DNA from: Cepaea nemoralis | Lineage: Eukaryota > Mollusca > Gastropoda > Stylommatophora > Helicidae | DNA: 64,000 nt | Assembly: GCA_014155875.1 (NCBI GenBank) | Contig: JACEFZ010025060.1 | Coordinates: forward strand, 1 to 64,000 | Direction: 5' to 3' | Shown: positions 20,680-31,639 of the stretch, piece by piece | How the letters are laid out: each line of letters begins with the position of its first letter | Position numbering within the stretch: position 1 is the stretch's first letter | Translations under genes and position numbers: made by a program | Notes under the pieces: generated by a model | The model's input: the letters and a program-made list of their open reading frames with translations, nothing else | What the model was told of the DNA's origin: nothing | The model's database searches: none

Positions 20680-22150
20680 GATGTGGTTCCTGAGACAGAT
20701 GTGGTTCCTGGGACAGATGGGGCTCCTGAGACAGATGTGACTCCTGAGACAGATGTGGTTCCTGAGATAGATGTGGTTCCTAAGACAGACAGATGTGGTT
20801 CCTAAGATAGATGTGGTTCATGAGACAGATGTGGTTCCTGGGACAGATGGGGTTCCTGAGACAGATGTGGTTCCTAAGATAGATGTGGTTCCTGAGACAG
20901 ATGTGGTTCCTGAGACAGATGTGGTTCCTAAGACAGATGTGGTTCTTGAGATAGATGGGGTTCCTGAGACAGATGTGGTTCCTGAGACAGATGTGTTTCC
21001 TGAGACAGATGTGGTTCTTGAGATAGATGGGGTTCCTGAGACAGATGGGGTTCCTGAGACAGATAGGGTTCCTGAGACAGATGGGTTCCTGAGATAGATG
21101 GGTTCCTGAGACAGATGGGGTTCCTGAGACAGATAGGGTTCCTGAGACAGATGGGTTCCTGAGATAGATGTGATTCCTGAGACAGATGGGTTCCTGAGAT
21201 AGATGTGATTCCTGAGACAGATGGGGTTCCTGAGATAGATGGGGTTCCTGAGACAGATGGGGTTCCTGAGACAGATAGGGTTCCTGAGACAGATGGGTTC
21301 CTGAGACAGATGTGATTCCTGAGATAGATGTGATTCCTGAGATAGATGTGATTCCTGAGACAGATTGGTTCCTGAGACAGATGGGTTCCTGAGATAGATG
21401 TGATTCCTGAGACAGATGGGGTTCCTGAGATAGATGGGGTTCCTGAGACAGATGGGGTTCCTGAGACAGATGGGGTTCCTGAGACAGATAGGGTTCCTGA
21501 GACAGATGGGTTCCTGAGATAGATGGGGTTCCTGAGACAGATGGGGTTCCTGAGACAGATGGGTTCCTGAGATAGATGTGATTCCTGAGACAGATGGGGT
21601 TCCTGAGATAGATGTGATTCCTGAGACAGATGTGATTCCTGAGATAGATGTGATTCCTGAGACAGATGGGGTTCCTGAGACAGATGGGATTCCTGAGACA
21701 GATGTGATTCCTGAGACAGATGGGTTCCTGAGATAGATGTGATTCCTGAGACAGATGGGGTTCCTGAGACAGATGGGGTTCCTGAGATAGATGTGATTCC
21801 TGAGACAGGTGTGATTCCTGAGACAGATGTGATTCCTGAGACAGATGTGATTCCTGAGACAGATGGGGTTCCTGAGACAGATGGGATTCCTGAGACAGAT
21901 GGGATTCCTGAGACAGATGTGATTCCTGAGACAGATGTGATTCCTGAGATAGATGTGATTCCTGAGACAGATGTGATTCCTGAGACAGATGTGATTCCTG
22001 AGACAGATGGGTTCCTGAGATAGATGTGGTTCCTGAGACAGATGGGGTTCCTGAGACAGATGGGGTTCCTGAGATAGATGTGATTCCTGAGACAGATGTG
22101 ATTCCTGAGACAGATGTGATTCCTGAGACAGATGTGGTTCCTGAGACAGA
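20680..22150 (+). repeat. 18-bp minisatellite, about 80 copies
   Basis: The unit is GTTCCTGAGACAGATGTG, with variants ending GGG or GGGG and with ATAGATG in place of ACAGATG. It begins about 110 bp after coding exon 1 of the SHFL-like gene. The long open frames it creates on both strands (PETDVV and LSQE repeats) are artefacts. Confidence 0.95.
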
Positions 22151-22224
22151 TGTTGCTAATAACTTGAACTGCCTGAGAAACTAACAATGGAAAATAACAA
22201 CCAGTGGAAGAGGCTCATGAAGTA

Positions 22225-22370
22225 AGATACAAACAATATACAACTTTGAGAAAGAGACAAACTGTATACATCTTTGAGAAAGAGACAAACTGTATACATC
22301 TTTGAGAAAGAGACAAACAATATACAACTTTGAGGAAGAGACAAACAATATACAACTTTGAGGAAGAAAC
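22225..22370 (+). repeat. About 30-bp tandem repeat, 5 copies
   Basis: The unit is GAGAAAGAGACAAACTGTA plus TACATCTTT, with the variant AATATACAACTTTGAGGAA. Confidence 0.85.
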
Positions 22371-22590
22371 AAGCGGCATTCTGTGGTCATATAATGAGAA
22401 GAAAGGCCCTTGAAAACCGGAAGATCAGTGGGAAAAGAGGCAGACGGAGAAAAACGATGCTGGGAAGACTGTTACTGTGGCACAGAAGAATGCCTTTACC
22501 AGAGTTTATACACTCGTTCACAACACCAAATAATGTGATCTGTGGACGCCTACGCCAGCTGGCCTAGCACATGATGCTGATGATCTTCTG
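22358..22590 (+). mobile_element. RTE-like LINE 3' end fragment
   Basis: The + strand frame carries the post-RT tail RKKQAAFCGHIMRRKALEN and a basic GKRGRRRKTMLG segment, like the tail of LINE copy 1. It ends CGCCAGCTGGCCTAGCACATGATG, matching the 3' ends of the other RTE copies. 5' truncated. Confidence 0.75.
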
Positions 22591-22612
22591 TATGAACGTA
22601 AATGCTAGACAG

Positions 22613-22682
22613 AGAGTACTGATGACGTGGTGACAGCGAGTACTGATGACGTGGTGACAGGAGTACTGATGACGTGGTGACA
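22613..22682 (+). repeat. 24-bp tandem repeat, 3 copies
   Basis: GAGTACTGATGACGTGGTGACA repeated three times. Confidence 0.9.
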
Positions 22683-22838
22683 TGTGGTTTCGTTTTAAAC
22701 AAGGATATCTGTATCGCCTGTAATACTTGTGATATCCTGATTAGGCAGAAATGAAATGCTCATCTGTTTAGATCTTTCTGTTTCGGTTTTAGCGATACCA
22801 GGTCGATTTCACATCCGTTAGGGGAAAATGATAGAGAA

Positions 22839-23037
22839 GACAAGAGGATCGACTTCATTGCACAGGGTGTTATCTCATATGGCTTGGTTTCTTTCCGCCG
22901 AAAGCGTCGCACAAAGCACGAACTGCGTAGCTCCAGCGACGACCCCCAGAGAAAACTGCACTAATGAACCGCATGTCGAGCTCGGAATCGAACCCATAAC
23001 TTTCGGATAGAACGCAGGCGGTGTAACCTCTTGGTCA
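22839..23037 (-). mobile_element. tRNA-like SINE family A, copy 3
   Basis: On the - strand GGGTTCGATTCC (box B) precedes the shared body GTTCGTGCTTTGTGCGACG and the end AATGAAGTCGATCC. It is more diverged in the head than copies 1 and 2. Confidence 0.65.
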
Positions 23038-23124
23038 GGTCAGGTGTGAAGTGGGCGTGGCAGGGTGCCATAACAGCGCCGACTGCAGACGGTTGCCGTA
23101 TAGATAGATAGTGACATGTCAAGT

Positions 23125-24030
23125 GTCATCTAAGAGCACCGAGTGTATTCTGGGAGCACTGAGTATATTCTAAGAGCACCAAGTGTATTCATGGAGCACC
23201 GAGTGTATTCTGGGAGTACCGAGTGTATTCTGAAAGCACCGACTGTATACTTGGAGCACCGAGTGTATTCTGAAAACACCGAGTGTATTCTGGGAGCATG
23301 AGTGTATTCTAAGAGCACGGAGTGTATACTTGGAGCACCGAGTGTATACTTGGAGCAACGAGTGTATTCTGAAAGCACCGAGTGTATATTTGGAGCACCG
23401 AGTGTATTTTGAAAGCACCGAGTGTATTCTGGGAGCATGAGTGTATTCTAAGAGCGCGGAGTGTATACTTGGAGCACCGAGTGTATACATGGAGCAAGGA
23501 GTGTATTCGGAAAGCACCGAATGTATTCTAAGAGCAACGAGTGTATACTTGGAGCACCTAGTGTATTCTGAAAGCACCGAGTATATTCTGGGAGCACCGA
23601 GTGTATTCTGAAAGCACCGAGTGTGTTCTGAAAGCACCGAGTGTATACTTGGAGCACCAAGTGTATCCTGAAAGCAACGAGTGTATCTAAGAGCAACGAG
23701 TGTATACTTGGAGCACCGAGTGTATTCTGAAAGCACCGAGTGTATTATAAGAGCACCGAGTGTGTTCTGGGAGCACCAAATGTATTCTGAAATCACCGAA
23801 TGTATTCTAAAAGCACCGAGTCTATACTTCGAGCACTGAGTGTATTCTGAAAGCACCGACTGTATTCTGAGAGCACCGAGTGTATTCTGAGAGCACCGAG
23901 TGTATTCTGATAGCACGGAGTGTCAACTAAGAGCACCGAGTGTCTTCTGATAGATAGTACCGAGTGTCTTCATCTAAAAGCAGCGAATGTCTTCTGATAG
24001 CACTGAGTGTCCTCTAAGAGCACCAATCGA
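23125..24030 (-). repeat. About 20-bp minisatellite, some 45 copies
   Basis: The unit is GAGCACCGAGTGTATTCTGA, with variants CTTG, AAA and GGG. Long open frames across it (YTRCSQNTLGA-like) come from the repeat, not from a gene. Confidence 0.95.
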
Positions 24031-25099
24031 GCGTCCTATAAACCCATAGTTCCCCAGTGTTGTCCATGTCCACAGTTCACTAAGAGCATAATAAACCCAA
24101 AAGGATCCCCATTCCACACCTTGGGGTCTACTGGGCACATGGTGGTAACCCCATGCTTGCATGTACCAGTCAGCATCCATGTCGTCAATGTCGATCTGAC
24201 CCCCTTTACTTCCCACACCATTTCCTGGACCCCATGTTAGGCCGGGTCTACCTGGGACCCCATGTTAGGTTGGGTCTACCCAGGACTCCATGCCAGTATA
24301 TTTGTATTTAATCCCCGCCTTGGTTGGGGTTCGGACACACGACCAGACAAGTGTGCTAGCAGCCTCACCACCGCGGATCTCTCGCCTAGATCACATATTT
24401 GTGTTATAGACCTTATGTTCAAATGCACAGGCAGGATGGGTGCATTTTGTGTCTATGACTGTATGGCATTATAACTATATTAATCCATGTTTATCTGACA
24501 GCTGGCATAGCTGTTGTCCCTCTGCAACAGCAGCAGTAACAGCACGGGTCATGTTCCATTTTCCCACAACGTCTAGATTTGAAACGTTTTCCGTAGTCAA
24601 TTTGGATAACGAAGACTCAAACAGTAGATTGCAAGATTTTGTGCCTTGTATATTTCGCTGCATCTCGTTAGGAACATGCTGCTTTTTTTTTTTAAAAGAA
24701 ACCAACTTTGTGCCAACAAACAGACATGATTCTTAGTTTATAATTACTGTGGTAGCCATTTCAGATCACTGTGTGAATATGTGTATTGTATATTTCACCT
24801 TGAAGGATTTATCTAATTACTTTAGTTTGTGTTGTGTGATTTCTACAGTATGTACCTGACGAGATGCAGCTAAATGCGCCAGGCAATATATTGTACAATC
24901 CATTGTTTTTGTCGTCGTTATTCAAACTTACAAGATCTCATCAGTCTTACTACAGAGACAAAGGAAATGTGTAATTTACTACTGTAAATTGTGCCTTTAT
25001 AAATGTTGAGTAATTTCAGCAAATTCTAAATCGACCAGTCCAAAAGATCCCCCTTACTGTTTCTAAGATATCCAGCCTGCAGAAGTGGAACGGGATATC
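24031..25099. other. Intronic DNA, no gene recognised
   Basis: Contains a short imperfect duplication at 24235-24295 (GGGTCTACCTGGGACCCCATG and a variant). Otherwise I see no coding or structured signal. Confidence 0.5.
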
Positions 25100-25290
25100 A
25101 AGTGTGCGAAAATGTTACAGAACAAATTAGAAAAGCTTTCAATACCATGAAGGATGGGAAAGCTGCTAGTACAGATGGTATCCAAACAGACGCTATTAAA
25201 GTCAATATAAACATGTCAACTGAATTATGCATAGGTTAATTAGTACAGTCTGTGAGACTGAAGAAATACCAGCAAACTGAAGAGAAAGAT
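25100..25290 (+). pseudogene. LINE reverse-transcriptase fragment
   Basis: A + frame reads IRKAFNTMKDGKAASTDGIQ, the conserved fingers motif (MKNGKAAGxDGI-type) before the RT catalytic core, then breaks down. An isolated shard in intron 1. Confidence 0.6.
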
Positions 25291-25538
25291 ATATGGTGAA
25301 GCTGTAAAGGGCAACCCGGGAATGATTCAGCTCTAGGCAAAGGTTTCAGATTCATTAGATTCTAGACGGAACATCAGCAGCCATCAGTTAGGGATGATTA
25401 TTATTTTCTCCATGCACATCAGCATTCAGCCAACCATGACCTGTTCAGATTGCAGATGAGCTACTCTATTCTTACCTGTCAAAACTGAGATGATGTGGGT
25501 ATCTGGTGTGTTCAATGTATGTTCTTGTTTGTCTGCAG

Positions 25539-25647
25539 GCTCGTCGTCTCCGAGAGCTGTTCAGAGGCCGTTTTGACCAGGACACGGCGGTCAAGCTGAT
25601 CGCTGACCTTGGGGGGTTAATTCCGGCGATTGACTTTCTCTTTAACG
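25539..25647 (+). CDS. SHFL: SHFL-like gene, exon 2
   Basis: 109 nt between acceptor TTTGTCTGCAG and donor G|GTATCG. Read in phase 0 it encodes ARRLRELFRGRFDQDTAVKL followed by IADLGGLIPAIDFLFN plus one base. The start matches the basic N-terminal helix of SHFL (VRRLREKFHGK-like). Codon use and the lack of frame damage contrast with the LINE shards nearby. A (CTA)n array begins 13 bp after the donor. SHFL binds translating ribosomes and frameshift-prone RNAs; this helix lies before its zinc ribbon. Confidence 0.75.
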
Positions 25648-25660
25648 GTATCGTCTGACC

Positions 25661-25661
25661 A

Positions 25662-25713
<52 letters not shown>

Positions 25714-25739
25714 GTTGCTGCTGCTGCTACTACTACAAA

Positions 25740-25813
<74 letters not shown>

Positions 25814-25842
25814 TATTACTACTACTGCTACTACTACTACTG
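25661..25842 (+). repeat. (CTA)n microsatellite
   Basis: About 180 bp of (CTA)n with GCTGCTGCT and AAA interruptions, immediately downstream of SHFL-like exon 2. Confidence 0.95.
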
Positions 25843-25935
25843 TGCAGTGTTTGAAAATATTGCTGGTCCAAGTTTTGTATTTACCTATTATGTTGCATGA
25901 ACTTTACAGAGAGTGAATACAAAACCTTTTTTTTT

Positions 25936-26126
25936 CCTTTACAGGACTTAGCTGTCAACACCAGCATCTTTCAGCTGTATGTTGATCTCTTGGCAAGATT
26001 ACGCTCAGTAGTTTGCCATTGCTTTCTGAGCGGCCAGCTGAGTATCCCGCAAGTCACGAGCGGGGGTTGAACCGCCTCAGCTCTCGCTCCGCTACGAGAC
26101 TCTGCGTGATAAACGGGATTACAGAG
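25936..26126 (-). mobile_element. SINE family B', copy 1
   Basis: On the - strand a tRNA-like head with box B GGTTCAACCC is followed by GCAATGGCAAACTACTGA and GATGCTGGTGTTGACAG. The 3' domain is shared with 19430-19674, but the head differs. Confidence 0.7.
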
Positions 26127-26425
26127 AGAAAGTGTTGTAACCCCACAGCCAGAGAGACCGGCACAAAACCTTTAGACCAGAAACATAAAATGAATGCCAA
26201 GTGAACAGCCACGATTTATAAGACTTTACCAGGCCAGACAATATTACCTGCTGCGGAACATGTTAGATAGCAGACATTATTTATGAGCTTATGCATTAAA
26301 TGCCCAATTATCAATGGTGTTAATTAGGGATATACCCACTGTGCATATAGTCCCAATAATCCATTATAATCTTTTAAATTTACCAAGAAGGAGTTAGTTA
26401 ATTCTTTATCAGAGATATGTGTATG

Positions 26426-26426
<1 letters not shown>

Positions 26427-26456
<30 letters not shown>

Positions 26457-27135
26457 TATCATCATCTTCCACTTCTGCCGTCAAACGTCGTGGGTAGGAA
26501 TAATTTGCGCTCCAGCGCCCGGTGGACGGCACTGGATAGTGTCATTCCGTATGGTTGTTCAATGTCTCTGATGTCGTCAATCCATTTTCTTCTTGGACGT
26601 CCTTGTGGTCTCGTCGCAGATGATCTTTGATGTAAGGCCAGTGATGGTAGTTGATGGTGTTGCATTCTAACGACATGGCCAAACCACTTGATCTTTCTGT
26701 CTTTCAATAAATGTGGCACAAGGTATTGATCTCACTGTCTGTCTGATAACAGCATTTCTTACTCGGTCTCGGATTGTTAAGTTGGCAGATCTTCTCAATC
26801 ATCTCATCTCACAGGTGTTGATTTTGCAAAAGTGTGATTTGGATAAAGTCAAGTTTGAGATTAGTAGCATTGGTAGCATAGGGTTGGTGTGAATATGCTG
26901 TTTATTATCTGTCGTTTTGCGGACATGGGTATATTTGGATTTTTCAGTAAGGGTGATAGTTGATATGTAAGTGCACTAGGTTTTTGACATCTGATTTCGG
27001 TTTCTCTGTCCAATCTGCCATCTTCTGTAATCATACTTCCAAGCTATTTGAATTATTTAACTTGTTTCAGGGCTGTACTATTCATATGTATACTTAGTGG
27101 GCCCGGCGATCTACTAATATGCATTACTTCGCTTT
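26427..27135 (-). mobile_element. LINE 3' fragment ending in (ATG)n
   Basis: The - strand frame 26462-26719 encodes a LINE post-RT tail: DRKIKWFGHVVRMQHHQLPS, then GRPRRKWIDDI and R.LERKLFLP. It ends at a (GATGAT)n tail (26427-26466). Upstream, 26720-27135 is probably the decayed continuation. Its motifs differ from the RTE copies (KWFGHV versus KFFGHVMRR), so it is another LINE lineage. Confidence 0.65.
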
Positions 27136-27164
27136 TAGTTAATTAGTTAGTCGACAGATCATCC

Positions 27165-27986
27165 TCATTGCACATCGAACCATTCAGTCCATAAGTGCTC
27201 GGATCCCCTCCTCAGCAAATCCCGCAGCGTGTAGCGGCTAACGACGCCAGTTCTGTGTTGGTTTATCAATCTTCTTTGGCTTCCTGCGTAGTGTTCTTGT
27301 TTGGCCACCTCTCTTTTAATTTGCTGCTCTTGCAGTCTGCCCATGGTTGTAGATTCACAGTCATCACTTGGTTCACGCAAAATCCTTACTTCTCGTAGAG
27401 CATTCAGGATATCAGCCTAGTCCATGGCGTGTCCACCCTCCACCGTAGCCTCACCTGCGAGCTTGTCAGCCCGCTCATTTCCTTGTACTCCCGCATGCCC
27501 TGGCACGAAGATGAAACTAATCTTTGCCAGCCGAGACCGCTCCAGAGGCAGCAACCATTCTCTTCGAATCCACCCCACCTCTATCCTCTTGATCATGTTC
27601 ATTGAGTCGCTAAGGAAACAAGCCCTAGTGAATGTCTGTGTCTCGAGCCATGTTATTGCTTTACTTACTGCCATGACTTCCATAGTCAGGCTACTTGTGG
27701 TCTCAGTGAAAGCACCAGAGTCCTCCTTCACAATTCTCCCTCCGGCCCGAGCTGTAAAGGCCCATGAGCTTCTCACATGTCGGACGACCGACCCATCTGT
27801 GTAGATGACAGCATCACCGTCTAGCGATTTCTCGAAAATCAACGCTTGTACTTCAGCCTCCACAGCAGCCGGATTTTCTTGTCTGCATTTTCTATCTAGT
27901 TGGATGCAAACTGAAAAGAATGTGCAGAAATCTCTTGGCACTTGTACCCACTCCTCGCCAGGTTCTAAGTCCTCAAGTGAACACAC
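27165..27986 (-). pseudogene. RNase H domain of I-like LINE copy 1
   Basis: The frame reads QALIFEKSLDGDAVIYTDGS (first catalytic Asp in TDGS), TSSLTMEVMAVSKAI (Glu), SDSMNMIKRIE (Asp) and PGHAGVQGNERADKLA (His/Asp). The four-part RNase H active site is present. Unlike copy 2, this copy keeps the RT-to-RNase H junction in frame, but it has a TAA where copy 2 has CAA (about 27987). A further basic tail lies at 27165-27380. Confidence 0.8.
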
Positions 27987-28054
27987 TAGTTAAAGAATGT
28001 CTTCGGCTTGACCCATCCACGACCGTCCTCTTTTTAACCTGCTGCCCTTCACCT

Positions 28055-29300
28055 TCATAATTTCACTATGCAGTGAATATTGTGTGTTTGCGTTAACTCT
28101 GGGGTAGGCGCGTGCTCTGCAAACTTGTATTCTGTCTTCAATGGTTGGAAAATCAAGAAGGTAGCGCATCGCCCTGCATGCTGTATCTCTCTTTTACATC
28201 CAAGAATAATACGCATAGCTTCTTTATGTATCCATTCCATCCTTTCTATCTGCTTACGGCTGAGAGTCAGGATTGCCATCGCGTACTAAAAAACAGACAT
28301 GACAAGCCCCTCGTACAGAAAACATAGATGGCGCTGCTCACAGTTTGCTGCCGCCATCACCCGCATCGCAGCCAAACCCCTTTTGGCCTGTGTTATCACC
28401 TGGTCTATGTGCTCATTATAAGCAAGGCTTCGATCAAACCGTATCCCCAGGTAATTCATTGCCTGCGTTCTTTCCACCGTCTTTGAACACATCTTTACAG
28501 TTGGTGTTGGATTGTTGACAATATGATTATTCAACGAGAACCAAGTCACTGTTGCCTTTGTTGGGTTGACCATTGCCCCAGCTTCATCACACCAAGTACT
28601 TATGCGATTGAGTTCGGTTTGTAGTTCCACAGCAACCTGCTCTCTATCCTTACCCTGACGATACACTAAAACATCATCGGCATATGACAATGTCCTGCCA
28701 GGTCCAGTGATCTGCTCACTGGTGATTCTCACTGTGTAGACGTTGAACAGTACCGGAGATAATGGTGATCCCTGTGGTAGGCCAGGATATATTGGTGTTG
28801 GTTCCGAAGTCCAACTGCCACATCTAAAAACTACTTTCCGTTGGAAGAGGGCTGCAGCGATCCAACTAAGGAAGAATGGACTTATTTTGAGTTCAAGTTG
28901 CTGACGCATTAAAACATCCAATGGTACTCTGTTGTACGCGTCCTCAAGATCAATTGCTGCAGCAAAGGTTGCAATGCCTGAGTGGAAACCTTCATAGACA
29001 TCATGGGCAAAAACTGCTGCATTCGTCCAGGTTTCTCTTTTTGGACGGTACCCATCCAGGGTAGGTGGGAAAAACACCTTGCCCCTCTAGCTGGCTTAAT
29101 ATTTTCCTGGCAATTAACTTCTCCAGCAGCTTGCTTATTGTATTCTGCATGGTTATAACTCGATATCCCTGAATTTTTGTGTGGTCTTTGCCAGGCTTCG
29201 GCAAGGGAATCAGATAGCTGAATAGCCACTCCTCCTTGATGCTAGCACTCCCTATACTGTTGTTGTACATGTCTGCTAGTTTCTCTAGCTCATTGTCGGT
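28055..29300 (-). pseudogene. Reverse transcriptase of I-like LINE copy 1
   Basis: It begins near EEWLFSYLIPLPKPGKDHTK (about 29235), then GYRVITMQNTISKLLEKLIA, AAIDLEDAYNRVP (motif A), YPGLPQGSPLSPVLFNVY (motif B) and SYADDVLVYRQG (motif C, YADD intact). FSLNNH and NYLGIRFDRSL follow. Two frameshifts (near 29070 and 28280) break it. Confidence 0.8.
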
Positions 29301-29309
29301 ACACCTATT

Positions 29310-30155
29310 TATGTCGTCATATCTTATGACATCAAGCCCTAGAGCGCTGTTTTTTTTTTATCGTCGAAGCACAGCCTTGATTTCTTTCATTGTCATTGTG
29401 TCTTCATTCGAAGTATTCTGGGCCTTGCACCTGTCTGAGGTGACCTCCTTGGCAAGATTTCGGCCTCTCATGTCTGTCTGGTTGCTCTGCTCTAGACAGC
29501 GTTCAAAAGGGGCTTTGCCCTTGTCCTCATCAGTCCTCTGCCAGATGAGGTCAGCACCTTGGAAGCCATAAATGCTCTTATTTTTGACTAACCCACTCAT
29601 GCTTTTATGTAGTCGCCAGAACAATTTCAGTGACTTGTATATATATACACTATACTCTTTGAACACCTCTGGCCATTTTTCACTTTTAACCACCTTGACC
29701 AGTTTTTTGAAATAGCTTACTTTTGTGTGCATCTCTCTTTCTAAGTGCGTGCAGGGACTAGGATGGTCAGCTCTGTTCTTCTTGGCATTTTGCCATCTCC
29801 TTACAGCACTACGCTTATCCACCTAAGCCTTCTCCACCTCGAAATTCCACCAAGGTGGCTGCTGTCAGCTATTTTTTCCTGCCCACAAGCTTTCTGCGCT
29901 TGTCGCATCTTATTTTACTCACCACATCTTGCCCTGTACTGTCATACTGGAAAGTCTTGACCTTTAGCTTGTGCTGCCTGGTTCTGCCTTTCTCCACCAA
30001 TATGCTGTAAGGGTGGTGGTCACTGCCGTGGTGTCCTAGGACACCCAATCTACGCACTGTAGTGATTTAAGGAGAAACCAGCGCCAGATCAATAGCACTG
30101 TCCTCATCGCCTGGACGACTTGCTGTCCTGGTGGCTGTATTTTCGCTTTTGGCTG
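29310..30155 (-). pseudogene. Endonuclease C-terminus and linker of I-like LINE copy 1
   Basis: GDEDSAIDLALVSP and then HHGSDHHPYSILVEKG (SDHHP is the terminal AP-endonuclease motif) lie at about 30000-30130. A Lys/Arg-rich linker frame (29358-29822; KRSAVRRWQNAKKNRADHPS) follows, with a Leu/Lys-rich stretch toward the RT. Confidence 0.7.
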
Positions 30156-30800
30156 TATTTATACTCGTATTTTATCTGTTGCACGTTGAACTCAGATTAT
30201 TAATATGATTTTGTAGTCTGCCCTCATCGCTGTAATACAGGCACTGATCGTCTGCAAAGAGAAGTTCATTTATTTCCTGTGGATCAGTTGTTTCATCTGG
30301 AGTAAAGAGTTCTAAATTTTCTGAATCTGTTCTCTTGAGACTTGCTTCTTTGGATATTCTGTCCACGTAGATATTAAAAAGCAGAGGAGAGAGCACATAT
30401 CCCTGTTTCACTCCTGTATTGACTGTGAACATATCTGATATACCTGCTTGTGTTCTTACTGCACTTTGGCTCTAGTGGTACGTGGCTATTATGTTTTCTA
30501 GCAATTCTCCTTGTATCCCATAGTCTTCAAGGATGGTCCATAATTTGTATCTGTCTACTCTATCGACAGCCTTTTCCTGACCTACAAACACAATTTTCTG
30601 CTGGTCACTATATTCTATAGTTTGTTCACATATTTGTCTAAGTGTAAATAGTGCATCAGTGCAACTTTTACCTTTCCGGAAACCGAATTGTACTTTGCTT
30701 AACTGTTGTTCATCTATGGGTCTAGCTCTTTGTTCCAATAGTTTTGCGTACATTTTCCCTATATGGCTCATAAGTGATATACCTCTGTATGTGTAAGGGT
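30156..30800 (-). mobile_element. LINE reverse-transcriptase fragment (third lineage)
   Basis: Two frames (30472-30771 and 30172-30432) carry QFGFRKGKSCTDALFTLRQI, VGQEKAVDRVDR (motif A with the first Asp replaced), TGVKQGYVLSPLLFNIYVDR (motif B) and LLFADDQCLYY (motif C, FADD). It lies inside the endonuclease domain of the I-like LINE, splitting it from 31190-31345, and so inserted later. Confidence 0.75.
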
Positions 30801-30959
30801 GATACTTGATATGTGTGTGTAATTCTGTTAAATATTAAAGTGGCAGTGATACATAGCTATCTGGGGGATGCGCCACTTGGTAATACGAGACTTGTGTGAC
30901 ACGAATACTACTAGTCTACTAGTCTTCAGTTCTTTTGTTTGTTTGTTTTTTCAATTCGC

Positions 30960-31145
30960 ATATCCTTTATAGGACATCGCTGTAAACATCATCATCTTTC
31001 AGCTGATTGTTGATTTCTTGGCAAGATTACGCTCAGTAGTTTGCCATTGCTTTCTGAGCGGCCGGGTCACATATCCCGCAAGTCACCAACGCGGAGAGAA
31101 CCGCTACCAATTCTCGCGCGCTGCGTTACTCTGGTGTAATCGAGC
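30960..31145 (-). mobile_element. SINE family B', copy 2
   Basis: Same 3' domain as 25936-26126 (GCAATGGCAAACTACTGAGC, ATCTTGCCAAGAAATC on the - strand) and the same head type, more diverged. Confidence 0.7.
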
Positions 31146-31189
31146 CAGATTTGTCTGATCTATTCACTAGGGAGTCTTGTGGGCCGTTT

Positions 31190-31620
31190 CTTGTTTCCTT
31201 TTTTAGTAGTCGGCCACCCAGATTTGGGGAATATCCTTCTCAACTTATCTTGCAAGCAACATACGCTTACCTTTTCTTACTCCAAGATGTTTTCTAGTTC
31301 TATTTTTTCGTTGCTGACTCCCTCCGCATTCCAGTGCATTAGTTTTAATCTTTGTTTGGTATGGCCAGACGCTCAATTCTCAGGTCCCCTGGCTCCACGG
31401 GACATCTGAGAAGGACCTCCAGTAACTGTGGTTGGACCCTTTCGAGCCATAGGGCCCTTAACTGCACCTGCCTGGGGGTCCAAAGCAGGGCGAGCACCAT
31501 AACATTTAGCAGTAGTCGACATATTTCATTACGCGTGACTGCGTGGCATCCTGATTTCTGTGGTGCGCCTCCTGGCTGGTTGCCTCCGTCTTTAGCACCT
31601 TTCCTTTGCTAGAGCAGACT
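31190..31620 (-). pseudogene. I-like LINE, endonuclease N-terminus and end of ORF1
   Basis: The - strand reads LKLMHWNAEGVSNEKIELEN (HWNAEG is the first endonuclease motif) with a stop, then CCLQD in place of the usual CLQET. Upstream lies Gln/Arg-rich sequence that could be the ORF1 tail. It is probably the detached 5' part of the LINE at 27138-30155, separated by a LINE fragment and a SINE. Confidence 0.6.
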
Positions 31621-31639
31621 GTGGTCTTACTCGAGTTTA

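Larger units (their letters stand above)
27138..30155 (-). mobile_element. I-like LINE (endonuclease C-end, RT, RNase H), copy 1
   Basis: Read on the - strand: the endonuclease C-terminus (SDHHPYSILV, about 30000), a linker, RT (YADDVLVY), then RNase H, ending at 27138 in GACTAACTAATTAACTAAA-type tail repeats. A second copy (58794-60883) shares the RT, RNase H and 3' end. The RNase H after RT places it in the I/Ingi-like group of LINEs. The endonuclease is cut off at about 30155 by another LINE fragment, and its N-terminus reappears at 31190-31345. Confidence 0.8.

Noticed and set aside
20928..22187. 419-codon - strand open frame rich in LSQE/SVSGI repeats
   Set aside because: Entirely a by-product of the 18-bp minisatellite, which lacks stops in several frames; no unique protein sequence.
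23170..23916. 248-codon - strand frame with YTRCSQNTLGA repeats
   Set aside because: By-product of the 20-bp minisatellite.
20680..24030. CRISPR-like appearance of regularly spaced repeats
   Set aside because: Units are contiguous with no unique spacers, and the DNA is eukaryotic; these are minisatellites.
27424..27804. 126-codon + strand frame
   Set aside because: Shadow of the LINE RNase H gene on the opposite strand.
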